Shown: positions 49,025 through 57,325 of the stretch, one piece after another
How positions within the stretch are numbered: the stretch's first letter is position 1
Layout: every line of letters begins with the position of its first letter
From: CAWCHZ01 sp963795555
Lineage (GTDB): Bacteria > Actinomycetota > Thermoleophilia > Solirubrobacterales > Solirubrobacteraceae
Assembly (NCBI GenBank): GCA_963795555.1
Contig: CAWCHZ010000002.1
Coordinates: 1-64,000 of the forward strand
Direction of reading: 5' to 3'
DNA: 64,000 nucleotides
The notes under the pieces: model-generated
What the model saw: only the letters and a program-made list of their open reading frames with translations
Database searches by the model: none
What the model was told of the DNA's origin: nothing
Translations under genes and position numbers: made by a program

Positions 49025-49432
49025 ATGCAGGTGCGAGACGGAATGAGCGACGTCAAGGTTGAGCTCGGGCCGGAGCACACGCTGCGCGAAGCCGCCATCG
49101 CGATGGCGCGGCGTGGCGTCGGAGCGGCCGTCATCAGCGATCCCGGTCAGCCGGGACCGGGGATCCTGACCGAGCGCGACATCCTCGTCTCGCTCGCCGG
49201 CGGGGAGGATCCCGATCGCGAGCGCGTCGCCGATCACCTCACCCCGACCGTCGTCTACGCGGCGCCCGAGTGGTCGCTGGAGGAGGCCGCCGCGGCGATG
49301 GTGCGTGGGCGCTTCCGCCATCTCGTCGTCGTCGACGGGGGGCGCATCGAGGGCATCCTGTCGATGCGCGACATCGTTCGCTGCTGGACGCAGGACGGCG
49401 CGATCTGCGACGTCCCCGTGGCAGCGGCCTAG
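49025..49432 (+). CDS. CBS-domain protein
   Basis: Protein of 135 residues with two CBS motifs: HTLREAAIAMARRGVGAAVI followed by GILTERDIL, and WSLEEAAAAMVRGRFRHLVV followed by GILSMRDIVRCW. CBS pairs bind adenine nucleotides and sense energy state. It is divergent from the A2 oxidase operon (190-bp gap with TTAGGAGG before the ATG), and its end overlaps the A1 oxidase subunit IV by 4 bp. Such placement between two oxidase operons suggests an energy-linked regulator. Confidence 0.88.
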   Translation: MQVRDGMSDVKVELGPEHTLREAAIAMARRGVGAAVISDPGQPGPGILTERDILVSLAGGEDPDRERVADHLTPTVVYAAPEWSLEEAAAAMVRGRFRHLVVVDGGRIEGILSMRDIVRCWTQDGAICDVPVAAA

Positions 49433-49659
49433 CGGTTATCGGGTGGCAGCTCGTCGAGGTCGCGGCGGGTCTCGCGCACCCAGCGCACGATGCAGAAGAC
49501 CGTGATCACCAGGCCGACGATCGAGACGCCCGGGAAGAAGACGGTCAGCCCGACGATCGTCAGCGTGATGCCGACGGCGGTGATGGCCGGCAGGTAGGAG
49601 GGCTCGGGGAGGTGGATCTCCTCCGAGACGGGCGGTGCTTCGAGCTCCGGGCCGTCCAT
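49429..49659 (-). CDS. Cytochrome c oxidase subunit IV, actinobacterial type
   Basis: Protein of 76 residues with two helices (AITAVGITLTIVGLTVFFPG; VSIVGLVITVFCIVRWVRET), after an acidic N terminus (MDGPELEAPPVSEEIHLPEP). It resembles the small subunit IV found with actinobacterial aa3 oxidases. It lies at the 3' end of the A1-type operon, with a 1-bp overlap with a smaller gene upstream. Confidence 0.7.
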   Translation of the reverse strand: MDGPELEAPPVSEEIHLPEPSYLPAITAVGITLTIVGLTVFFPGVSIVGLVITVFCIVRWVRETRRDLDELPPDNR

Positions 49660-49769
49660 CAGGAGATGTAGATCGCGGCGGCGAGGAACGAGAGTCCGAA
49701 CATCAACAGCACGACCGCGCCGGCGATCAGGCCGGTGCGGAGGTTGCGGTTGGCGAGGCGACGATCCAT
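49659..49769 (-). CDS. 36-residue single-helix protein in the A1 oxidase operon
   Basis: ATG at 49767-49769 gives MDRRLANRNLRTGLIAGAVV and then LLMFGLSFLAAAIYIS, one membrane helix with a basic N-terminal end. Stop at 49659-49661 overlaps the ATG of subunit IV (TGATG). A Shine-Dalgarno AAGGAG lies upstream on the minus strand. It lies between ctaB and the subunit IV gene; probably a small oxidase subunit or assembly helper. Confidence 0.6.
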   Translation of the reverse strand: MDRRLANRNLRTGLIAGAVVLLMFGLSFLAAAIYIS

Positions 49770-49789
49770 GCGGTGGCTCCTTGCTGGCG

Positions 49790-49839
49790 CAATCTAGCGT
49801 GTGGGCGCGACCGGCAATCTAGCGTTTGGGCGCGATCTC
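49790..49839 (+). repeat. 25-bp tandem duplication at the 3' end of ctaB
   Basis: CAATCTAGCGTGTGGGCGCG at 49790 and CAATCTAGCGTTTGGGCGCG at 49815 start two copies that reach the ctaB stop codon (49838-49840). Confidence 0.8.
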
Positions 49840-50743
49840 AGCGCTTTACGTCGAGCACCATCGCGCCGAACAGCAGCGCGAGGTAGACGAGCGAGAACAG
49901 GTACAGCTGCAGCGCGCTGCGGCGGTCCGCGCGGCGATACAGGCGTACCGCAGCGGCGACCAGCGCCAGCCCGAGCACCGCCGCGGCGAGGAGGTAGACG
50001 CCGCCGAACACGCCGCCGGCGAACGGCAGCAGCGTCAGCCCGACGAGCAGCACCGCGTAGAGCAGGATCTGGCGCCGGGTCTCCCAGGCGCCGCGGACGA
50101 CCGGCATCATCGGCACGCCGACCTTGGCGTACTCGCGCTCCATCAGCAGCGAGAGCGCCCAGAAGTGCGGTGGGGTCCAGTAGAAGATGATCGCGAACAG
50201 ATAGATCGCGGTCAGGCTCACCGAGCCGGTGACGGCCGCCCAGCCGACGAGCGGCGGCACCGCGCCGGCCGCGCCCCCGATCACGATGTTCTGCGGCGTC
50301 GAGCGCTTGAGCCAGATCGTGTAGACACCGACGTAGCCGACGAAGCCGGCTAGCGCGAGGCAGGCCGCCAGCAGGTTGACGGCCAGCGTGAGCTCGGCGA
50401 AGGACAGCACGCACAGCACGCAGCCGAACAGCAGCGCGGCGTTTGGGCTGATCCGGCCCGCCGGCAGCGGCCGGTTGGCGGTGCGCGCCATGCGCGCGTC
50501 GATGTCGCGATCCCAGTAGTGATTGATCGCGCCGGCACCACCGGCCGAGAGGTAGCCGCCCAGGCAGGTCAGCAGGATCAGCCGCAGCGAGGGCGAGCCC
50601 GCGATCTCCATCGTCGCCACCGTCGTCGCCAGCAGCAGCGACTGAACCTTCGGCTTGGTCAGCGTCAGGTAGTCGACGACCAGCTGGCGCAGGCCGTGCG
50701 CCGACAGGGCCGGCTTGGTGGAAGTGGCCTGCGATGCCTCCAC
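49838..50743 (-). CDS. ctaB: Protoheme IX farnesyltransferase (heme O synthase)
   Basis: UbiA-superfamily membrane enzyme of 301 residues that adds a farnesyl group to heme b, making heme o for the oxidase. It begins with LTLTKPKVQSLLLATTVATM; the first Asp-rich motif is NHYWDRDIDARMARTANRPL and the second region TIWLKRSTPQNIVIGGAAGA; YWTPPHFWALSLLMEREYAK is typical of CtaB. It follows the A1-type coxA by about 10 bp. No ctaA (heme A synthase) is seen nearby. Confidence 0.95.
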   Translation of the reverse strand: MEASQATSTKPALSAHGLRQLVVDYLTLTKPKVQSLLLATTVATMEIAGSPSLRLILLTCLGGYLSAGGAGAINHYWDRDIDARMARTANRPLPAGRISPNAALLFGCVLCVLSFAELTLAVNLLAACLALAGFVGYVGVYTIWLKRSTPQNIVIGGAAGAVPPLVGWAAVTGSVSLTAIYLFAIIFYWTPPHFWALSLLMEREYAKVGVPMMPVVRGAWETRRQILLYAVLLVGLTLLPFAGGVFGGVYLLAAAVLGLALVAAAVRLYRRADRRSALQLYLFSLVYLALLFGAMVLDVKR

Positions 50744-50752
50744 AAGCGCAGT

Positions 50753-52450
50753 CTAGACCCTGGTGACGGCCGTGGGATCCGGTTCTTGCATGCCGCTGCG
50801 CTCGGCGATCTGGCGACGGATGTCGATCATCGGGCGGACCGAGCGCACGCGCGGGATCACGTCGAAGTTGTTGGACGGCGGCGGCGAGGTCGTGAACCAC
50901 TCGAGCGTGTTGGCGATCCACGGGTCGGGACCGGCACGGCGGCCGTTGCGCAGCGAGCGCAGCACGTTGACGGCCGTCACCAGCACGCCGGCGGCGAGGA
51001 TGAAGGAGCCGATCGTCGAGACGAGGTTGAGGGCCGGCCAGCTGCCGTGGTCGCCGTAGGTGTAGATCCGCCGCGGCATGCCGTCGAGCCCCAGCGAGTG
51101 CTGGACGAGGAAGGTCGCGTTGAAGCCGACGAACGTCAGCCAGAAGGAGACCCTGCCGAGCCTCTCGGAGAGCATCCGCCCGGTCATCTTCGGGAACCAG
51201 TAGTAGAGGCCCGCGAAGATCGCGTTGACGGCGCCCGCGACGAGCACGTAGTGGAAGTGCGCGACGACGAAGTAGGTGTCGTTGAACTGCCAGTCGAGCG
51301 GGAACAGCGCGAGCATCACGCCGGAGATCCCGCCAAGGGTGAAGAAAGCCAGGAAGCCGACGGCGAAGTACAGCGGTGTCTTGAAGACCAGCGTGCCGCG
51401 CCAGAGCGTCGCGATCCAGTTGAAGACCTTGATCCCCGTCGGCACCGCGATGATCGCCGAGGACAGCATGAAGAAGGCGAGCACCACGGTGCTGATCGGC
51501 ATCGCGAACATGTGATGCGCCCAGACCAGCAGCGAGAGGAAGCCGATCGCCAGCGTGGAGGCGGCGATCGCCTTGTAGCCGAAGATCGGCTTGCGCGCGA
51601 ACACCGGCAGGACCTCCGAGATGATCCCGAAGCCGGGCAGGATCATGATGTAGACCTCGGGGTGGCCGAAGAACCAGAAGAGGTGCTGCCAGAGCAGCGG
51701 TGAGCCGCCCGCCGTCGAGTCGAAGAAGTGGGTGCCGAAGTGACGGTCGGTGAGCAGCATCGTCACCGCGGCGGCGATCGTCGGCAGCGCCAGGATCAGC
51801 AGGATCGCGAAGGTGAGGATCGTCCAGCAGAACAGCGGTAGGCGCCCCCAGCCCATGCCGGGGGCGCGCATGTTGGCGATCGTCGCATAGAGGTTGATCG
51901 CGCCCAGCAGCGATGAGATGCCGGTCAGGTGGATCAGGAAGATCCATGCGTCGATGCCGCCACTGGGCAGATAGGCCGTCGAGGACAGCGGCGCATAGCT
52001 GATCCAGCTCGCCTCGGGCGGGTTGAAGAACAGCGAGCAGTAGAAGACGATGCCGCCGGCCAAAAACAGCCAATAGGAGAGGGCATTGAGCCGCGGGAAG
52101 GCCATGTCGCGCGCGCCGACCTGCAGCGGCACGACGTAGTTCGCGAAGCCCGCCATCATCGGCACGACGAAGAGAAAGATCATCGTCGTGCCGTGCATCG
52201 TCAGCAGCTGGTTGTAGATCGCCGGCGAGACGAAGGTGTTGTTCGGCGCGCCCAGCTGGATGCGCATCAGCAACGCCTCGGTGCCACCGAGCATGAAGAA
52301 CACGAATGCGGTGACCATGTAGAGGATCCCGATCCGCTTGTGGTCGGTGGTCGCCAGCCAGCCCAGCCAGCCCGCACGTGGGCGGGTGACCCGGTGGGCG
52401 ATCAGCTGGGGCCGGGGTGGGGCCTGGATGGCGGGCTCGGTCAGTGCCAT
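50753..52450 (-). CDS. ctaD: Cytochrome c oxidase subunit I, A1-type heme-copper oxidase
   Basis: Polytopic protein of 565 residues. It shows YNQLLTMHGTTMIFLFVVPM with the low-spin heme His, LFWFFGHPEVYIMILPGFG with CuB His, D-channel Glu and the cross-linked Tyr, LLVWAHHMFAMP, and NDTYFVVAHFHYVLVAGAVN with the heme a3 His. The Glu in HPEVY marks the A1 type. A short N-terminal part replaces the two extra helices of the other CoxA. It lies between coxB and ctaB in the order coxB-ctaD-ctaB-small-IV. Confidence 0.96.
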   Translation of the reverse strand: MALTEPAIQAPPRPQLIAHRVTRPRAGWLGWLATTDHKRIGILYMVTAFVFFMLGGTEALLMRIQLGAPNNTFVSPAIYNQLLTMHGTTMIFLFVVPMMAGFANYVVPLQVGARDMAFPRLNALSYWLFLAGGIVFYCSLFFNPPEASWISYAPLSSTAYLPSGGIDAWIFLIHLTGISSLLGAINLYATIANMRAPGMGWGRLPLFCWTILTFAILLILALPTIAAAVTMLLTDRHFGTHFFDSTAGGSPLLWQHLFWFFGHPEVYIMILPGFGIISEVLPVFARKPIFGYKAIAASTLAIGFLSLLVWAHHMFAMPISTVVLAFFMLSSAIIAVPTGIKVFNWIATLWRGTLVFKTPLYFAVGFLAFFTLGGISGVMLALFPLDWQFNDTYFVVAHFHYVLVAGAVNAIFAGLYYWFPKMTGRMLSERLGRVSFWLTFVGFNATFLVQHSLGLDGMPRRIYTYGDHGSWPALNLVSTIGSFILAAGVLVTAVNVLRSLRNGRRAGPDPWIANTLEWFTTSPPPSNNFDVIPRVRSVRPMIDIRRQIAERSGMQEPDPTAVTRV

Positions 52451-52475
52451 GCTTGCTCGGTTGCTCCTGCTTTGA

Positions 52476-53378
52476 TCACTGGCTGGGGATCGGCGACAGC
52501 GTCGCGCGCTGCTGCGCGGCGAGCTGGTTGGCCTGGGCGATCAGCTGACGCTGGTCGTTGACCCAGGCGGTGTACACGTCGGGCGGCACCGCGTGGACGT
52601 CGGCGACCATGTTGGCGTGGTGGCGCCCGCACAGCAACGCGCACTGTCCGTGGTAGTCGCCGGGCTTGGAGATCTTGAACCAGGTGTGGTTGACGTAGCC
52701 GGGGAAGGCGTCGGCCTTGCCGCCGAGCTTGGGGATCCACCAGGAGTGCGCGACGTCCTGCGAGCGGATGTTGAGCAGCACGGTCGTATTCGTGGGCACG
52801 ACCATCGTCTCGTAGGAGTAGGCGCCGTTGGGATAGGTGTAGCGCCAGATGAACTGCTGGCCGTTGACGTCGATCGTCAGCCGCGGGCCGCCGGTCGGCG
52901 GCGGCTGGCCGACCGCGGCGACGAGCGTCGCGTTGAGGCCGTCGGGTCCGCTGGGATCGGCGTTCTTGATCGACGACAGCTTGGCGAACGTGATGCCGAC
53001 GAGCGCCAGCACGATCGCCGCCGCGGCGATCGTCCAGCCGATCTCCAGGCGGGTGTTGCCGTGGACCTGGTCGGCGCGCCGGCGCGTGCGGCGGCCGGCG
53101 CGGAAGCGCAGCACCGAGTACAGCAGCGCGCCCTCGACGATCACGAAGACGATCAGCGCGAAGACCAGCACGATCATGTAGAGACCGTGGATGCGGTTGG
53201 CGTTGGGGGAGCCGCCGGCCTCGGGCGCGATGCCGCTCGCCAGCGCCGGGGCGGCGCCGAGGGCGAGCGTGGCGAGGCCCGTGGCCAGGCCGGTGACGAG
53301 CGTGGCGAGCCCTGTGGCGAGTACGGTGGGGCGACGCGTCGCGGAGCGGCGCCTGGAGGAGTCTTCGAGCGACGGCAA
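52476..53378 (-). CDS. ctaC: Cytochrome c oxidase subunit II (no cytochrome c domain)
   Basis: Protein of 300 residues. An N-terminal signal-like region contains a short LATG/GLAT repeat. Two helices follow (LYMIVLVFALIVFVIVEGAL; GWTIAAAAIVLALVGITFAK). The cupredoxin domain has the CuA motif CALLCGRHHANM and the aromatic patch FIWRYTYPNG. Unlike the other CoxB it ends soon after the cupredoxin domain, so electrons must come from a separate cytochrome c or cupredoxin. It is 25 bp upstream of ctaD and 26 bp downstream of the enoyl-CoA hydratase gene. Confidence 0.94.
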   Translation of the reverse strand: MPSLEDSSRRRSATRRPTVLATGLATLVTGLATGLATLALGAAPALASGIAPEAGGSPNANRIHGLYMIVLVFALIVFVIVEGALLYSVLRFRAGRRTRRRADQVHGNTRLEIGWTIAAAAIVLALVGITFAKLSSIKNADPSGPDGLNATLVAAVGQPPPTGGPRLTIDVNGQQFIWRYTYPNGAYSYETMVVPTNTTVLLNIRSQDVAHSWWIPKLGGKADAFPGYVNHTWFKISKPGDYHGQCALLCGRHHANMVADVHAVPPDVYTAWVNDQRQLIAQANQLAAQQRATLSPIPSQ

Positions 53379-53404
53379 GGCGGCGCGGATGATACCCGCC
53401 GCTA

Positions 53405-54187
53405 CTAGCGGCCGGCGAAGCGGGCGGGGCGCTTGGCCTCGAACGCCGCCACGCCCTCGCCGAAGTCGGCCGAGCCGACGAGCTGCTGCTGGAGCTCGGC
53501 CTCCAGCTCGAGCGTGCGCTGCAGCTCACCCATCAGCCACGCGTTGAGCTGGCGCTTGATGCCGGCGTAGGCCAGCGTCGGGCCGGCGGCCAGCCGCTGC
53601 GCGAGCTCGGCGACCTCGGCCTCGAAGCGCTCGTCGGGGACGACGCGGTTGATCAGCCCCCAGCTCAGCGCGCGCTCGGCGTCGATGCGCTCGCCGAGCA
53701 GCGCCATCTCGGCAAAGCGCGCGAAGCCCACGCGCGCCGGCACCAGCAGCGCCGATCCACCATCGGGGACCAGCCCGATCCGCGTGAAGGCGAGCATGAA
53801 GTAGGCCGACTGGGCCGCGAGGACCAGGTCGCAGGCCAGCGCCAGCGCGCAGCCGATCCCCGCGGCCGGCCCATGGACGGCGGCGAGCACCGGCTTGGGC
53901 ATCGTGCGGATCGCCGTGATGATCGGCTGATAGCGCTCCTGCAGCACCGTGCGGACGTCCAGCTCGCCGGTCGGGGTGCGCTCGAAGCCGGCCTTGAGGT
54001 CGGCGCCGGATGAGAACCCGCGCCCGGCGCCACGCAGCGTGACGGCGCGGACCGACTCGTCCGCCGCGACGCTTCGCACCGCCGCGAGCAGCTCCTCGCC
54101 GAGCGCGCGGTCCCAGGCGTTGAGCGTCTCGGGCCGATCGAGCTCGATCGTGGCGCCGGCGCCCTGCCGCAGGAGATGGACTGCCAC
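53405..54187 (-). CDS. Enoyl-CoA hydratase/isomerase family protein
   Basis: Crotonase-fold protein of 260 residues. It has IELDRPETLNAWDRALGEEL, the oxyanion-hole motifs AGRGFSSGADLK and HGPAAGIGCALALACDLVLA, and TRIGLVPDGGSALLVPARVG. The Asp in VPDGGS in place of the second catalytic Glu resembles PaaG-type isomerases and some 2-enoyl-CoA isomerases. The acyl-CoA substrate is unknown. It is upstream of the A1 oxidase operon on the same strand. Confidence 0.85.
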   Translation of the reverse strand: MAVHLLRQGAGATIELDRPETLNAWDRALGEELLAAVRSVAADESVRAVTLRGAGRGFSSGADLKAGFERTPTGELDVRTVLQERYQPIITAIRTMPKPVLAAVHGPAAGIGCALALACDLVLAAQSAYFMLAFTRIGLVPDGGSALLVPARVGFARFAEMALLGERIDAERALSWGLINRVVPDERFEAEVAELAQRLAAGPTLAYAGIKRQLNAWLMGELQRTLELEAELQQQLVGSADFGEGVAAFEAKRPARFAGR

Positions 54188-54236
54188 GGCGGGGATCCTA
54201 TCCCGCGCCTGTCCCGCGCCGCCATCGCCGGGCTCC

Positions 54237-54242
54237 TATATT
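54237..54242 (+). promoter_or_regulatory. -10 box of a probable leaderless transcript
   Basis: TATATT ends 7 bp before the ATG at 54250, in a 62-bp divergent gap. No Shine-Dalgarno sequence precedes the start. Confidence 0.5.
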
Positions 54243-54249
54243 GGGTCGC

Positions 54250-54996
54250 ATGGCTCGCACGGTGATCGGCGTCTGCGCCGAGCTCGACGAGGTGACCTTC
54301 GGCAGGTGGCGCGCGGCCGCCGCGTTCGTGCCGCGCTCCTACGTCGCCGCGCTGCACAACGCGGGCGCGCTGGCGCTGATCCTGCCCGTCGACGCGCAGC
54401 TGACGCGTGATCCCGACGAGGCGCTCGAGCTGCTCGACGGGCTGCTGCTCGTCGGCGGCACCGACCTCGAGCCGGCGTCCTATGGAGCGCAGCGGGACCC
54501 GAACACCGGTCGTAACGTGCCCGAGCGCGACGCCTACGAGATCGCGCTGGCGCGACGGGCGATCGAGCTCGACGTGCCGCTGCTGGCGATCTGCCGCGGC
54601 ATGCAGGTGCTCAACGTCGCCCTCGGGGGGACCCTGCACCAGCACCTGCCCGACGTGCTCGGCCACGGCGAGCACATGCGCACGCCCGGCAGCTACGAGG
54701 ACGCCGACCACGACGTGCGGCTGGAGCCCGGATCCCTGGCCGCGCGCGTCGCGGGCGAGGAGCTCCACCGCGTCAAGTCGCACCACCACCAGGGCGTCGA
54801 CCGGCTCGGCGAGGGACTGCGCGTCACCGGCTGGTCGACGCTCGACGAGCTGCCGGAGGCGATCGAGGCGCCGGCGGCGCGCTTCGCCCTGGGCGTCCAG
54901 TGGCATCCCGAGGCCGACGAGCGCAGCGGCGTGCTGGCGGCGTTGGTGCGTGGGGCGACCGAGCGCCGCGCAGCGCAGGCGGGCGTCGGCGCCTAG
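54250..54996 (+). CDS. Gamma-glutamyl-gamma-aminobutyrate hydrolase-family (class I glutamine amidotransferase-like) protein
   Basis: Protein of 248 residues from ATG 54250 (MARTVIGVCAELDEVTFG). It has LLVGGTDLEPASYG, the nucleophile elbow LAICRGMQVLNVALGGTLHQ and the His-Glu pair in GVQWHPEADE, as in PuuD/peptidase C26. PuuD hydrolyses gamma-glutamyl-GABA in putrescine breakdown. No other Puu genes are adjacent, so the exact substrate is open. Confidence 0.85.
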   Translation: MARTVIGVCAELDEVTFGRWRAAAAFVPRSYVAALHNAGALALILPVDAQLTRDPDEALELLDGLLLVGGTDLEPASYGAQRDPNTGRNVPERDAYEIALARRAIELDVPLLAICRGMQVLNVALGGTLHQHLPDVLGHGEHMRTPGSYEDADHDVRLEPGSLAARVAGEELHRVKSHHHQGVDRLGEGLRVTGWSTLDELPEAIEAPAARFALGVQWHPEADERSGVLAALVRGATERRAAQAGVGA

Positions 54997-55086
54997 CGCG
55001 GCGCCGGCGGGGGTCGGTGCTCAGCGCCGTGAGCCGCGCCTGGCGCCCGAGCTCGCCTGGCGCGGCCAGGCCGCCAGCGCCGTCCA

Positions 55087-56034
55087 TATACTGCGCGCGC
55101 GTTGCGCACGTCGACGGTCATCCGAGCGACCGCGTGGGGCGTCGTCGGCGTTGGCGTCGCTGCGCCGATCCTGCGTCGCCGGCTGCGGATCGCGCCGCTG
55201 GGCGTGATGGGCCTGGCGGCCGGCGCCCCGGTCGCGGCGGCGGTGGTGGCGCCGCGCTCGCGGCTGCGCGACGCGGCGGTCTGCGGGCTGCAGATGTGGG
55301 CCTACCTGGCCGGCTATGAGATCCCCAACGACGATCCCGCCGCACTCCAGCGGCGCGCGCGCGTCCGCTATCCGATCTGCGCCGATCGGGCGTTGGGGCT
55401 GGGCATGCTGCCGACGCTGCGGCTGCAGCGTCGGCTCGCGCGTCCGGACCGCTTCTCGCGCCTCGATGCCGTGCTCGTGTGGGCGCATTGGATCTGGTTC
55501 GTGATGCCCCACGCCGCCCTGCTCTACGTCCTGCTGCGCCGGCCGGAGCGCTTCGCGCGCGCCGCGACGCTGATGTACGCCGTCTTCGATCTCGGCGTGG
55601 TCGTCTACTGGCTGGTGCCGACGGCCCCGCCGTGGTGGGCCGCGGCGCGCGGGCACGTCGAGCAGGGTCGCACCCCCAAGATGCGCCGCATGATGGTCGA
55701 GTACGGCGAGCACTTCTGGCACGACGGCTGGGGCCCGCTGTTCAACACGCTCGGCGGCAACCCGCTCGCCGCAATGCCATCGCTGCACTTCGCGACCTCG
55801 GTGATGGGAGCGCACCTGCTCAGCGAGACCGACACCGTTGCCGGCGCGGTCGGCTGGTCTTACGCGCTCACGCTCGGCCTGGCCCTCGTCTACCTAGGCG
55901 AGCACTATGTCGTGGACCTGATCGCCGGCTTCGCATTGGCCCAGGGAGTGCGGACCGCGGCGCCGCGCCTGACGCCGCTCGCGAGCGGGGCCGCGCGTCT
56001 GGTGCGCGCGCTCGAGGAGCGGGCCCGGGGCTGA
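55087..56034 (+). CDS. PAP2-superfamily phosphatase/transferase membrane protein with TATACT -10
   Basis: The gene starts at TTG 55102 (about 310 residues); TATACT at 55087-55092 is its probable -10 box. Several membrane segments are present. The PAP2/AUR1 signature appears as AMPSLHFATSVMGAHLL and YLGEHYVVDLIAGFALAQG, with the catalytic His pair. An earlier RRARVRYPICADRALGLG stretch and WAHWIWFVMPHAALLYVLL resemble inositolphosphotransferase-like members. It could remove or transfer phosphate on a lipid or polyprenyl carrier. The flippase-like gene follows 3 bp later, so they probably act on the same lipid pathway. Confidence 0.82.
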   Translation, partial: YTARALRTSTVIRATAWGVVGVGVAAPILRRRLRIAPLGVMGLAAGAPVAAAVVAPRSRLRDAAVCGLQMWAYLAGYEIPNDDPAALQRRARVRYPICADRALGLGMLPTLRLQRRLARPDRFSRLDAVLVWAHWIWFVMPHAALLYVLLRRPERFARAATLMYAVFDLGVVVYWLVPTAPPWWAAARGHVEQGRTPKMRRMMVEYGEHFWHDGWGPLFNTLGGNPLAAMPSLHFATSVMGAHLLSETDTVAGAVGWSYALTLGLALVYLGEHYVVDLIAGFALAQGVRTAAPRLTPLASGAARLVRALEERARG

Positions 56035-56037
56035 TCG

Positions 56038-57297
56038 ATGTCCGACGAGGCCGCCAGGCAGCACGCGCGGGGAGTGCCGGCACAGGCGGTGCGCAGCGAG
56101 GCTAGCGCCGAGGAGCCGCCGCCACGACTGCAGGTCACGCGGCGCAACATGCTGCTGTTCGGGCTCTTCGTCGCCTCGGCGCTGGCCTTCTTGTACCTGG
56201 TGCTGCCAAAGCTGACGGGGCTTCACAGCAGCTGGCAGCGGATCTCACGCGGCAGCCCGGCCTGGGTGGTGGCGGCGGTCGTGCTGGAGGGACTGTCGTT
56301 CGCCGGCTACGTGCTGCTGTTCCGCACCGTCTTTGCGGCCGACGGGGCGGATGCGGGCGGGGAGCGCGACGGCACCGCCGCCGGGCGGAGCGCGCCGGCG
56401 ACCGCTGACGCCCGTCCGGCGGCCCGCATCTCCTGGCGCGAGAGCTACCAGATCACGATGGCCGGGTTGGCCGCCACGCGCCTGTTCGCGGCGGCCGGGG
56501 CGGGGGGAGTGGCGCTGACGGCCTGGGCGCTGCGACGCGCGGGCATGGATCGCCGCACGGTCGCGACGCGGATGGTCGCCTTCATGGCGCTGCTGTACTC
56601 CGTCTACCTCGGGACCGTTGCGGTGGTCGGCTTCGCGCTGTGGTTCCGGATCGCCCCCGGTCCCGCTCCGCTGGCGATGACGCTGCTGCCGGCCGTGCTC
56701 GCCAGCGTCGCGCTGGTCGCGCTGCTGGCGCTGACGTGGCTGCCGCTGGACATCGAGCGACGCATCGCGCGGGCGCTCAGCGGCGGCAGCCGGCTGCGCA
56801 GCCTGCGCCGACGGGTCGCGGCCGTCCCGGCCGCGCTCGCCTACGGCCTGCGTGGCGCGCTGGCGATCGCGCGCTCGCGGCGAGCGGGAGTGCTGGGCGC
56901 GCTCGCCTGGTGGGGGTTCGACATCGCCGTGCTGTGGGCGTGCTTCCACGCCTTTGGCGGCGGTCCACCGTGGGCGGTGATCGTGATGGCCTACTTCGTC
57001 GGGATGGTCGCCAACCTGCTGCCGCTGCCGGGCGGCATCGGCGGCGTCGACGGTGGCATGATCGGCTCGGCGATCGCGCTCGGCGTCGACCCCGGGCTGG
57101 CTGTCGTCGCGGTGCTCTCCTACCGCGGCCTGGCGTTCTGGCTGCCGACGATCCCCGGCACGGTCGCCTACCTCCAGCTGCGCCGCACGGTCGCGCGCTG
57201 GCGCGCCACAATCCAACGCGAGCTCGACGGCGGCGCGCCCGAGCAGCTGCTCGCGAGCTCGACGGCAGCTCGTCCAAGCAGCTACTATACAAAGTGA
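56038..57297 (+). CDS. Flippase-like integral membrane protein (LPG synthase TM region, UPF0104)
   Basis: Protein of 419 residues with about eight helices. Typical parts are NMLLFGLFVASALAFLYLVL at the start, the conserved RESYQITMAGLAATRLFAAAG, AYFVGMVANLLPLPGGIGGV and DGGMIGSAIALGVDPGLAVV, then SYRGLAFWLPTIPGTVAYLQ. The family includes MprF-like flippase domains and glycan-lipid flippases. It is 3 bp after the PAP2 gene. Its last codons contain TACTATAC, likely the -10 of trxB. Confidence 0.85.
   Translation: MSDEAARQHARGVPAQAVRSEASAEEPPPRLQVTRRNMLLFGLFVASALAFLYLVLPKLTGLHSSWQRISRGSPAWVVAAVVLEGLSFAGYVLLFRTVFAADGADAGGERDGTAAGRSAPATADARPAARISWRESYQITMAGLAATRLFAAAGAGGVALTAWALRRAGMDRRTVATRMVAFMALLYSVYLGTVAVVGFALWFRIAPGPAPLAMTLLPAVLASVALVALLALTWLPLDIERRIARALSGGSRLRSLRRRVAAVPAALAYGLRGALAIARSRRAGVLGALAWWGFDIAVLWACFHAFGGGPPWAVIVMAYFVGMVANLLPLPGGIGGVDGGMIGSAIALGVDPGLAVVAVLSYRGLAFWLPTIPGTVAYLQLRRTVARWRATIQRELDGGAPEQLLASSTAARPSSYYTK
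57283..57290 (+). promoter_or_regulatory. -10 region for trxB
   Basis: TACTATAC lies inside the end of the flippase-like gene, about 36 bp before the trxB ATG (57326). The following leader is AT-rich (AAAGTGAAGTAACAG). Confidence 0.35.
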
Positions 57298-57325
57298 AGT
57301 AACAGCTACGAAGTGAGTGGAGCGA

